A stretch of 64,000 nucleotides of DNA from Fibrobacteria bacterium (GTDB taxonomy: Bacteria > Fibrobacterota > Fibrobacteria > UBA11236), in contig JANYDA010000008.1 in NCBI GenBank assembly GCA_025360005.1, forward strand, positions 62,001-126,000, written 5' to 3'. The notes beneath the pieces are model-generated. The model was given only the letters and a program-made list of their open reading frames with translations. It was not told where the DNA came from and made no database searches. A program made the translations under genes and the position numbers. Shown one piece after another: positions 24,877 to 32,510 of the stretch (the first letter of the stretch is position 1; each line of letters starts with the position of its first letter).

Positions 24877-25410
24877 TCAGGGTTTGGCGGGAGCGCCGGC
24901 TTTGCCGGGCTTGGCGGATGCTGATGCGGGCGCAGGCATGGAGGCGGGCGCAGCCGCGGCGGATCCCTTAGACGCCGAACTTTCCCCCGCGACTACGGAA
25001 TCAACCCAGGCCTTGTCCTCTTCGGAAAGCATTTCCTTATGGGGCAAACGCCCCAGCACCGGAGCGAGGCGGGTGGAGTCCCCCGCAGCGGCTTTTTTGC
25101 GGGCGGCGGCCACCAAAGCGTTTTGGGTCTCCTGGATGGTTTCGATCGCGTCCAGGCGCGCGTAGATGGTGCTGTCGTCCTTGGTGGTGAGGTATTGGGC
25201 GGATTTCAATTCCTCGTACAGCTTGCCCGCATCCTTGAAATTGCCGGCCTGGTAAAGGGAGTCCGCCTCGTGGAAGCGGCTGGTGGAGGATCGCTTCTGG
25301 TATTGGTAGAACACGGTGAATCCGCCGATAACCACCACCAACCCTATGCCGACCACCCAGTCCCAGAAGGTGCTGGCTTTTTCGCCTTCTTCCTTTTCAA
25401 GAAAACTCAT
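24877..25410 (-). CDS. Single-pass membrane protein of unknown function, Ala/Pro-rich tail
   Basis: Start at ATG 25410 (177 aa), with AAGGA seven bases upstream. An acidic cytoplasmic N-terminus (MSFLEKEEGEKAS) leads into one membrane helix (about 17-37, WVVGIGLVVVIGGFTVFY). A helical, TPR-like segment follows (SRFHEADSLYQAGNFKDAGKLYEEL), and then a low-complexity Ala-Ser-Pro-Lys tail. The helical part resembles YfgM/TPR periplasmic proteins, but no family can be named. It is last in the leftward lipid-transport run (TolC-family gene, mlaC, the 25442 gene). Confidence 0.6.
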   Translation of the reverse strand: MSFLEKEEGEKASTFWDWVVGIGLVVVIGGFTVFYQYQKRSSTSRFHEADSLYQAGNFKDAGKLYEELKSAQYLTTKDDSTIYARLDAIETIQETQNALVAAARKKAAAGDSTRLAPVLGRLPHKEMLSEEDKAWVDSVVAGESSASKGSAAAAPASMPAPASASAKPGKAGAPAKP

Positions 25411-25441
25411 GGGTCGATCCTTTTCCCTTTTGTACGGGCAC

Positions 25442-26197
25442 CTAAGGTAGTAAAACCCGTCTTTGCCATCGGTTGAGGCGCGGGTCCCTCCAACTGATGA
25501 GGAAGCGGGAAGCGAGGGGAACCCAGGGAAAGGAGAACACGGTGGCGAGGCCCAACCATAATGCCTGCAGGCCGGTAAAGCGCCCGCCCAACCTGGTCCG
25601 CAAGGTAAAGGACTTTGCGGCGAACAGGAACTCGGTGGGGCAGGCGAGGGCGGGAATGGCGCCCCGCAATCCGGACCAGAGCGATGCGATGCGGCCCAAG
25701 GTATAAACGTCTTCAATCCCCAGTTGCAGGTATTCCAAGACGGGATGCAATAGGCCCAGCATCCGTTTTCCGGAAGCGAGGGTGAAACGGAGCAGGATGC
25801 CCCAAACCCGGAAATCCAAAGCCCACTTGATGGAAGCGGCGCGGGCCCGGCGCTTGATGCGCGCGAAAAAGGCGAGCCAGGAATCGGGCAGGCTCAAACC
25901 ACCGCGTTGGCGCGTCCCCGTTGCCGCCGCTTCAGGGGGAGACGGACTTGCACCAGCGACTCCGTTCCGGACGCCCGCTTGGGACGCATCTCCATGGATA
26001 CCACCACCGGATGCAAGGGCGGAACCGCCGTCCCAGGTGAACTCCCGCCGGATCCACAAGAAGGAAACCGCCAGGGCGCCTTTAAAGGCCGCCGGCGTTT
26101 GCAGATCTAGCGAAAAATGGAAGCGAAGCAGTTGCAGCGAAAGGAGGATAAGCAGGGGAGGCGCCAGGGCGATGCAGGCCCAGACCATCCCCGCCAT
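25442..26197 (-). CDS. Hypothetical membrane-associated protein (DUF2953-like?)
   Basis: A 251-residue protein that starts one base after the mlaC stop codon, so it is co-translated with it. A hydrophobic N-terminus (residues about 2-24) is followed by LRFHFSLDLQTPAAFKGALAVSFLWIRREFTWD. A Pro/Ala/Gly-rich insert and a C-terminal half with hydrophobic patches come next. The first strands recall DUF2953 proteins, but this is only a loose resemblance. Its position suggests a role linked to lipid transport or the envelope. Confidence 0.55.
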   Translation of the reverse strand: MAGMVWACIALAPPLLILLSLQLLRFHFSLDLQTPAAFKGALAVSFLWIRREFTWDGGSALASGGGIHGDASQAGVRNGVAGASPSPPEAAATGTRQRGGLSLPDSWLAFFARIKRRARAASIKWALDFRVWGILLRFTLASGKRMLGLLHPVLEYLQLGIEDVYTLGRIASLWSGLRGAIPALACPTEFLFAAKSFTLRTRLGGRFTGLQALWLGLATVFSFPWVPLASRFLISWRDPRLNRWQRRVLLP

Positions 26198-26198
26198 G

Positions 26199-26948
26199 CT
26201 ATTGCGCGGCCGGTGACGCCGAAGCCGGAGCCTTGGGCGGGTTTTGCTTGACCGCTCCGCCCGCGGAACCGGGTTTGGAGCCTCCCGCGCTCACCGACGT
26301 CTTGGCGGCTCCGGGAGTCTGTTCGGATTTGGCCTTGATGCTGTCGGCGGGCTTGCTTTCCACGGCCCCGGATCCTTTTTTCTCGAGCTTGGCGATAAGG
26401 CCGTCCATGCTCGAGGTCTGGAGGATCTTATGGAACTGTTCGCCGTAGTTGCGGGCCGTGCTCAGATCATCGATGATGAGATCCCAGGATTTCCAGGCAT
26501 CACCCTTGACCAGTAGCTTGTAGGTTACCACCGATTCCGTCCCCTTGGAAAAGACGTGCGCGGTCACGCTTGCCTTGCCATCCCCCAGGTCCGGAGCCTC
26601 GTATGTGCTGGAGTCGGATTGGTAGACTTCCAGCTTCTTGACGGACGCGTTCTCGACCATTTCCTTGAACGCCTTTACGAAGCGCTTCTGCTGATCGGGC
26701 GTCATCGTCTTCCAGGTATCGGGGCCCAAGGCATGCTTGCCCAGTTCCTCGAAATCGAAAATGCCGTTGATGAGCACCTTGATGCGATCGGTTTGCTTGG
26801 ATGCTACCTTGTCGCGCAACAGCTTTTGCAGCTCGGCGTCTTTCTTCTTGATGACGGCCACCGGATCCCCGGGCGCCGCGAACGCCGGCGCCGCCGCCAG
26901 CAGCATCGCCGCCATCCCTGCCAGCATCCCGTAAGTCAATCTTCGCAT
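26199..26948 (-). CDS. mlaC: MlaC-family periplasmic phospholipid-binding protein
   Basis: A 249-residue exported protein (signal peptide MLAGMAAMLLAAAPAFA) of the MlaC/Ttg2D family, which ferries phospholipid between the outer membrane and the inner-membrane MlaFED complex. The core (residues 25-190) shows VLINGIFDFEELGKHALGPDTWKTMTPDQQKRFVKAFKEM and the strand block WKSWDLIIDDLSTARNYGEQFHKIL. The last 55 residues are a Ser-Lys-Pro-Ala-rich tail absent from E. coli MlaC. AAGGAG stands five bases before the ATG. The other Mla genes are on the opposite strand from 28894, so the system is split into divergent units. Confidence 0.9.
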   Translation of the reverse strand: MRRLTYGMLAGMAAMLLAAAPAFAAPGDPVAVIKKKDAELQKLLRDKVASKQTDRIKVLINGIFDFEELGKHALGPDTWKTMTPDQQKRFVKAFKEMVENASVKKLEVYQSDSSTYEAPDLGDGKASVTAHVFSKGTESVVTYKLLVKGDAWKSWDLIIDDLSTARNYGEQFHKILQTSSMDGLIAKLEKKGSGAVESKPADSIKAKSEQTPGAAKTSVSAGGSKPGSAGGAVKQNPPKAPASASPAAQ

Positions 26949-27025
26949 GGAAACTCCTTGTCAATTCCGTTCCGGACCACCCGGGATTGGACGCACGCCC
27001 CTTCCCGATCCGCCGATACCCGCGA

Positions 27026-28762
27026 CTATCCGTTAGGTTTTAAATTATGAATATAATCGGTGAGGGTCCAACCGATTGATTTGATCACCTTGGATACAGC
27101 CAGGTTGTAATTCAGCACCGCTTCGAAATAATCTCGTTTGGCGCCGATGACGGTTTTATAAGGCGAAATGATATCCTTGGCCGTGGAGGGATCCAAATCG
27201 TATTTCAGGGCCGCGCCCTTCAACCAAGCTTCCGCGGCGCGCAGGGATTTCTGCGATTCGGTGACATTGGCCCGGCAATTCAGCATCTGGATATATTCAT
27301 CCTGCATCTTAAGGACCAGGCCGCGGGCCGCGTAGGTCTCCGTGCGCTCCAACTGGGTGAGTTCGATTTTCTCCTTCTTCACCTTCTCGTAGCGGGACCA
27401 GAAATTGAGGCTGAGGCGCATTCCCAGGCCCCCCACTCCCGTCAGCTCGTTGAGCGGATCCCGCGCGAAAGGATCCTCCCCCCCCGACTGCCGATCCGTG
27501 GACCAGGCCTTGGTGTACTTGAAGGATCCGAACAGGAAAATGTCCGGCCCCACTTCCCCCTTGGCCACGCGCAGCAATTCCCGCCTGGCTGCCAGCCCGT
27601 TGGCAAGCCGTTTGAGATCCGGATGGTTGAGCAAGGTGAGCATCTTCAATGAATCCAAAGACGGGAACGTTTCCGGGCGGATCGAAAGCACGGAATCCTT
27701 GGGAGCCAAAGCCAGGCTGTCCGGAACCTGCATCAGGAAACGCATTCCCAGGTCCGCGCGGGCCACGCCCAAGCCCGCCTCGTTACGCGCCTTTTCAAAC
27801 GCATAGCGGCCCGCTTTCAGCTCCAGCAAATCGGTTTGCTTCACGTTTTGATCGCCGTCATCCAGCATATCTTCCATCTTCTTCTGGGCGCGATCGAGCT
27901 CATGGCCGGCGTCCTTGAGCACGGACAGCATCTGGCCCGCGTACACGCGCTGGAAATACAGCTTCTGCGCGTCCTCGGAAACATCCATTTTCTCTTTTTG
28001 GAAAGCGGCTTCGGTAACCTTGATATTGGACGCCGCAGCCCTATGGCCGGCCCGATAGCGGGAGAGATTCAGGGGCTGGGCCACGGTCATTTCTATCCCG
28101 AAGTAGGGGCCCCAGGTCCCGAAGTCAAAGTCTTTCGAATGCTGGACGATATAGCTGCCGCTGCCGGGTTTAACCTGCACGGTATCCGCCAAATCCTTGA
28201 GGCCGGGCGCGGGACCCACTCCGGTCTCGATCTGGAACTTGGGCAGGATGACGGCCATCTCCAGCTCGTGCATCTGCTGTTCGGCCTTATCGATCTCGAG
28301 TTTTTTCTCTCGAAGGATGGGATGGATTTCCTGCGACCGCTGTTCCATGAAGAGATAGTCGAACCCCAGGGACGGGGGCGCGGGAGCGGAAACCGCAGCC
28401 GGGACCGTAGGAGCCTCCGTTGCGGCAGCGGCTGCTGCGCTCTCCGAAGGCGCGGCGGAAGCGCTGTCCTCCGAGGCCGCCGTGTCCGCAATGGCGGCTT
28501 TTGGCCCATGCGCAGGTTTGGGCCGGGAATTCGGCCTCGGCCTCGGCTTCGGCTTGGCCTTGGACACGGCGGGCTTGGCTGCCGTTGCCGTTTTGTTGGC
28601 CGGCGCCTTGGCCGAATCGGCCGGGACGGCGGCGGTCGGCGCCGCATGGAGAACCGCGATCAGCGTCGTCTGCAGGAAGAAGCCGGTCCATCCCGCAGAT
28701 CTTAACATCGCGGTGAACATGGGTCGGGAAGCGTGCCGGGTCGGGAAAAGCCTATATTTCAT
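27026..28762 (-). CDS. TolC-family outer-membrane channel protein
   Basis: Start at ATG 28762 (578 aa) is preferred; a TTG at 28774 is in frame. After an exported N-terminus there is a Lys-Pro-Arg/Ala-rich linker (about 45-130, with KPKPRPRPNSRPKP). It is followed by the long alpha-helical and short beta segments of the outer-membrane efflux fold: the first repeat from QSQEIHPILREKKLEIDKAEQQMHELE-like helices, the second from LLNHPDLKRLANGLAARRELLRVA. The basic linker may bind peptidoglycan or the periplasmic face. TolC proteins usually serve efflux, yet no pump is adjacent. The next genes are mlaC and, divergently, mlaE, so a part in lipid transport is possible. Confidence 0.8.
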   Translation of the reverse strand: MKYRLFPTRHASRPMFTAMLRSAGWTGFFLQTTLIAVLHAAPTAAVPADSAKAPANKTATAAKPAVSKAKPKPRPRPNSRPKPAHGPKAAIADTAASEDSASAAPSESAAAAAATEAPTVPAAVSAPAPPSLGFDYLFMEQRSQEIHPILREKKLEIDKAEQQMHELEMAVILPKFQIETGVGPAPGLKDLADTVQVKPGSGSYIVQHSKDFDFGTWGPYFGIEMTVAQPLNLSRYRAGHRAAASNIKVTEAAFQKEKMDVSEDAQKLYFQRVYAGQMLSVLKDAGHELDRAQKKMEDMLDDGDQNVKQTDLLELKAGRYAFEKARNEAGLGVARADLGMRFLMQVPDSLALAPKDSVLSIRPETFPSLDSLKMLTLLNHPDLKRLANGLAARRELLRVAKGEVGPDIFLFGSFKYTKAWSTDRQSGGEDPFARDPLNELTGVGGLGMRLSLNFWSRYEKVKKEKIELTQLERTETYAARGLVLKMQDEYIQMLNCRANVTESQKSLRAAEAWLKGAALKYDLDPSTAKDIISPYKTVIGAKRDYFEAVLNYNLAVSKVIKSIGWTLTDYIHNLKPNG

Positions 28763-28893
28763 TTTAAACTTCAAACCCGGTACGGATTTTGGATAGAATA
28801 TCGGTTAGATCCATGACTTCATTCACAGGCTAGTGAAAATTAACATTTATTATCCGCATCATGCACTCCCTTAAACGTTAACGGGGCGGCCCA

Positions 28894-29961
28894 GTGAAAG
28901 TTCAGGAAGTCGAACTACCCGAGGAAATCACCCCCGATTGGGTTTCCCGGGAGCACGCCCGTCTGATGGCGGATGCCAAAGGCGGCGAGATTAAACTCGA
29001 TTGCCATCGCCTGCGCAAGCTGGACGCGCTTTCCCTGGCCTGGCTGGCCCATCTCCAGGATACCCTGGAAAAATCCGGCCGCCGGCTGATCCTATCGCGG
29101 CTTTCCCCGGAACTGAAAAAGGATCTCGCCAAGGTCACCTTACCGGAACCGGTTGCCCCCGCTCCCAAGGATGAACCGGCTTTAAGCTTGCGTTTGGGAG
29201 AGGGAGCCGCAAAGTTCCTGGTGGAAATCCGGGACACCCTGGTATTGCTTTCCGAATCCCTCTACTGGTCGACCGCGGCCTTGTTCCGTCCCAAGACCAT
29301 GCTGCGGGAAGACGTCATTATCCAAATGGTGCGGCTGGGGAGCAACGCCCTGCCCATCGTGCTGCTGTTGTCCACCCTGATCGGGTTCACCCTGGCTTTG
29401 CAATCCGGCATCCAATTGCAGAAATTCGGCGCCACGGTTTTCCTGGCCAGCGGCATGGGCATCAGCATGGTCACGGAGATTGGCCCTTTGATGACGGCGG
29501 TGATCCTGGCGGGCCGTTCCGGCAGTTCCATCACCGCGGAAATCTCCACCATGGTGGTCCAGGAGGAAGTGGGGGCCCTGCATGCCATGGCCATCAATCC
29601 CGTCCATTTCCTGGTGCTGCCCCGCTTTTGGGCCATGAGCCTGACCATGCCGCTGTTGACCATATGCTCCGCCGTTTCCGGCATCCTGGCGGGCCTGATG
29701 GTGGGGCTCATGTTCTTCCGGCTTTCCCCGGTTTCCTACCTGCACGAGCTCAGGGATGCGGTCACCATCAATTATCTGATCCAGGCCCTAATCAAATCGC
29801 TGACCTTCGCCTGGATTATCGCCTTGGTCGCCATCAACAAGGGCATGAACGTGCGCGGGGGCGCCGATGCGGTGGGCAAAGCGACCACCTCTTGCGTGGT
29901 CACCTGCATTTTCACCATCATCATGGCCGATGCGGTGTTCTCATTTATCTTTTACTATTGA
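28894..29961 (+). CDS. mlaE: MlaE-family ABC permease with fused N-terminal STAS domain
   Basis: A 355-residue inner-membrane protein. Residues 1-95 look like an MlaB-type STAS domain (KLDCHRLRKLDALSLAWLAHLQDTL). They are followed by a Pro-rich hinge and the MlaE permease (about 115-355) with EVGPLMTAVILAGRSGSSITAEI-type sequence and five to six membrane helices. The fusion replaces the separate MlaB of E. coli; the same arrangement is known in other phyla. It begins with GTG at 28894. MlaF, the ATPase, follows after an A/T-rich inverted repeat. The complex moves phospholipid across the envelope. Confidence 0.93.
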   Translation: MKVQEVELPEEITPDWVSREHARLMADAKGGEIKLDCHRLRKLDALSLAWLAHLQDTLEKSGRRLILSRLSPELKKDLAKVTLPEPVAPAPKDEPALSLRLGEGAAKFLVEIRDTLVLLSESLYWSTAALFRPKTMLREDVIIQMVRLGSNALPIVLLLSTLIGFTLALQSGIQLQKFGATVFLASGMGISMVTEIGPLMTAVILAGRSGSSITAEISTMVVQEEVGALHAMAINPVHFLVLPRFWAMSLTMPLLTICSAVSGILAGLMVGLMFFRLSPVSYLHELRDAVTINYLIQALIKSLTFAWIIALVAINKGMNVRGGADAVGKATTSCVVTCIFTIIMADAVFSFIFYY

Positions 29962-29981
29962 CGATTAAAGTCGCCCGGGGA

Positions 29982-30140
29982 AAAGGCAGAATTCAAAGTG
30001 CAAAATGCAAAGTGAAAAATTGAAGAGTAAAACCAATCCCTTGATCCATCGGGAAGGTTCACGCCCGTTGGCGGAGCCGCATGCTCGGCATCCCCTCGCC
30101 CATTTCGCCTTTTGCCTTTTGCCTTTTCCATTTTGCATTC
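29982..30140. repeat. A/T-rich phased inverted repeat, locus 2
   Basis: The left arm (29982-30031) is built from units like TTCAAAGTGCAAAATG. The right arm (30100-30140) repeats TTTTGCC three times and ends in CATTTTGCATTCT, the reverse complement of the left-arm type. About 70 ordinary bases lie between. The right arm abuts the mlaF ATG and leaves no room for a normal ribosome-binding site. Confidence 0.65.
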
Positions 30141-30141
30141 T

Positions 30142-30936
30142 ATGAGTACTGCCTTGAAGCTTACCGTGGACGGGCTCAAGGCCGGCTATGACGGCAAGGT
30201 AGTGCTGGAGGATGTTTCCATGCGCGTGGCCGCGGGCGAGATCCGCATCATCCTGGGCGCTTCCGGCTGCGGCAAGTCCACCTTGCTCAAGAACATCATC
30301 GGATTGGAACGCCCCTTGGCGGGGACCATCGAGATCCTGGGCAGCAAAGTGGATTGGTCGCAGGGAAGGCCCTCCAACGATCTGATGCGGCGCATCGGCG
30401 TCCTTTTCCAGGCGGGGGCATTGCTTTCTTCCCTGACCGTGGGCGAGAACGTGGCCCTGCCCTTGCGCATCCATAATCCCGGGCTTCCCATGGCCGTGGT
30501 GGACCAATTGGTGCGGCTCAAGCTGGAGCAGGTGAAAATGGGACACGCATACGACAAGCTTCCCAGCGAGCTGTCCGGCGGCATGCGCAAGCGCGCCGGC
30601 CTGGCGCGGTCCCTGGTGACCGATCCGGAACTGCTTTTCTGCGACGAGCCCTCGGCGGGTCTGGATCCGGTAACTTCCCGGGGACTGGACGACCTGTTGC
30701 TGGAGTTGCGCGAATCCCTGGGCATCACCATGGTGGTGGTGACGCATGAACTCGATTCCATCCGCACTCTCTGCGATCGCATGACCTTCCTTTCCCAAGG
30801 CAAGGTGGTTTTCGACGGCGGATTGGATCAGGCGGAAGCGAACGGGCCGCAGGAGGTCAAGGATTTCCTCGCCCGCAAACCCGAAGAGAGCAAACATACC
30901 GGGCGTACCGTCGCCTTCAATCTGGAGGATGGGTAA
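30142..30936 (+). CDS. mlaF: MlaF-family ABC transporter ATPase
   Basis: A 264-residue ATPase of the phospholipid transporter. Walker A GASGCGKST, Q-loop in GVLFQAGALLSSLTV, signature LSGGMRKRAGLARSL, Walker B LLFCDEPSAGLDPVTS and the switch His in VVTHELDS are all present. The ATG at 30142 follows the right arm of an A/T-rich repeat with no Shine-Dalgarno sequence. Its expression may therefore depend on read-through from mlaE or on a structure. The TAA overlaps the mlaD ATG by one base. Confidence 0.95.
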   Translation: MSTALKLTVDGLKAGYDGKVVLEDVSMRVAAGEIRIILGASGCGKSTLLKNIIGLERPLAGTIEILGSKVDWSQGRPSNDLMRRIGVLFQAGALLSSLTVGENVALPLRIHNPGLPMAVVDQLVRLKLEQVKMGHAYDKLPSELSGGMRKRAGLARSLVTDPELLFCDEPSAGLDPVTSRGLDDLLLELRESLGITMVVVTHELDSIRTLCDRMTFLSQGKVVFDGGLDQAEANGPQEVKDFLARKPEESKHTGRTVAFNLEDG

Positions 30937-31820
30937 TGGACGTGAGCAAGGCCGAGAAGGCCCGCTTGGGGGTCTTCCTCATCGGGGCGGGGGTGCTGGT
31001 GGCGGCTATCCTTTTCATCATGATAGGGAAAAAGATCTTCACCAAGAAGGTACCCTACTTCACGCGGCTTTCGGAATCGGTGAGCGGCCTGGAGCTGGGC
31101 ACGCCGGTAAAGCAGAACGGCAAAGAGGTGGGCAATATCGCCGGCATCACCACCGACTCCAGCGACATCTCCAGGTCCATCGTGCATTTCGAGGTGGCCA
31201 AGGGGACGCCCATGAAGGCGGATATGGTTGCCACCATGGGCAGCTATGGGATAACGGGTTTGAAATACCTGGAGATCACCGGCGGTTCCTATACGGCGCA
31301 GGACATCCCCCGCGGGGGGGAAGTGAAATCGGACCTGTCCACGCTGGGCAAAATCACCTTGCGCGCGGATTCCATCGCTTACAAGATCGACCGTCTGCTG
31401 GGGAACGTCATTTCCTTCACGGAATCACAGAACCGGGATCAACTGGAGCATCTCATCAAAAGCTCCGCCAACCTGAGCGCCTCGCTGGACACGTTGGCCA
31501 CCGACCTAAACCGGGTCAAGCCCGGAAAACGGATAGACAACATCCTGAGTTCCATGGAAACGGCGGCTACCGCCCTGAAAACCAAGATCCAGAAAATGGA
31601 GGTGGAGCAGACCGTGCATGAATACCGGAAGGCGGCCGAAGGCATCACCGGCGTGGCCCAAAAGGTGGATCTGACCGTGCTGCGCGTCCAGGAGGACTTG
31701 GCCCAATCCATGAGCAATCTGAAAGAAACCATGAAGAACATGAACACCTTCAGCCGGCAGATCAAGGAAAACCCTTCGATCCTATTGCGCGGGGAAGACA
31801 AGCAGGAGCGGCATAAATGA
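30936..31820 (+). CDS. mlaD: MlaD-family MCE-domain protein
   Basis: A 294-residue protein anchored by one N-terminal helix (LGVFLIGAGVLVAAILFIMIG). It has a single MCE domain (about 38-115, FTRLSESVSGLELGTPVKQNGKEVGNIAGI … GLKYLEITGG). The remaining 170 residues are largely helical and could form a short tube, as in longer MCE proteins. MlaD hexamers sit on MlaFE and pass lipid to MlaC. It overlaps mlaF by one base and the lipoprotein gene by four, so the whole set is translationally coupled. Confidence 0.93.
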   Translation: MDVSKAEKARLGVFLIGAGVLVAAILFIMIGKKIFTKKVPYFTRLSESVSGLELGTPVKQNGKEVGNIAGITTDSSDISRSIVHFEVAKGTPMKADMVATMGSYGITGLKYLEITGGSYTAQDIPRGGEVKSDLSTLGKITLRADSIAYKIDRLLGNVISFTESQNRDQLEHLIKSSANLSASLDTLATDLNRVKPGKRIDNILSSMETAATALKTKIQKMEVEQTVHEYRKAAEGITGVAQKVDLTVLRVQEDLAQSMSNLKETMKNMNTFSRQIKENPSILLRGEDKQERHK

Positions 31821-32506
31821 ACCTCAAGCGTGCGATCCGGATCCTGCTCGCCGTTGCGGCGGGCGCCTTGCTGTTGGCATGCGGCTTTTTCGCCAAACCC
31901 CAGGTGACCGAATACTATGTGCTGGATTACCTGCCTACGCCTCCCAAGGAGCGCCTGGACAAAGGACCCTACCCTTATGTGGCGCGCGTGCGCGATTGCA
32001 ATATCGCGGAAGCCTATCGCCGCAGCCAAATCGTCTATCGACAATCCGCCAACCAGATGCAGTTCTACAACCTCCATTTGTGGGCCGTGGATCCGGAACG
32101 CATGGTCAACGATCTGGAGGTCAAGCATCTCAAGGCGGCCCGGCTGTTCGACAACGTGACGCGATCGGTGGAGAACTATGTTCCCGATTTCCTCATTTCC
32201 TGCGATGTCCAGGCGCTGGAGGAATACGACAATAAGTCGCAATGGTACGCGCATATGGCCATCGAGTACCAATTGGAGAACGCCAAGACCAACCAGATAA
32301 TCTGGAAAAAACTCTATGACTTGCGCAAGTCGGTGCCCCAACAGGAGCCGGTCTTCATCGTACGGGAGCTTTCCTCGCTGCTGGAAGGCATCAATGATCG
32401 CATGGTTAGCGAAATGGAGGTGGTGTTGGACGAGACCAAATACAAGGTATTGACACGCAGGGATTCCGTTGCCGCAGACACGCTTTCCAGCAAGACAAAA
32501 CCGTAA
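31817..32506 (+). CDS. ABC-type transport auxiliary lipoprotein (PqiC-like)
   Basis: A 229-residue lipoprotein. The lipobox LLLACG near residue 22 predicts lipidation and, with no Asp at +2, outer-membrane sorting by Lol. The mature part (QVTEYYVLDYLPTPP … RRSQIVYRQSANQMQFYNLHLWAVDPERM) matches the ABC_trans_aux/PqiC pattern. PqiC-type lipoproteins dock MCE transporters at the outer membrane; E. coli Mla instead uses MlaA, which is absent here. The gene overlaps mlaD by four bases (ATGA) and is followed four bases after its stop by the barrel gene. Confidence 0.85.
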   Translation: MNLKRAIRILLAVAAGALLLACGFFAKPQVTEYYVLDYLPTPPKERLDKGPYPYVARVRDCNIAEAYRRSQIVYRQSANQMQFYNLHLWAVDPERMVNDLEVKHLKAARLFDNVTRSVENYVPDFLISCDVQALEEYDNKSQWYAHMAIEYQLENAKTNQIIWKKLYDLRKSVPQQEPVFIVRELSSLLEGINDRMVSEMEVVLDETKYKVLTRRDSVAADTLSSKTKP

Positions 32507-32510
32507 GCCG

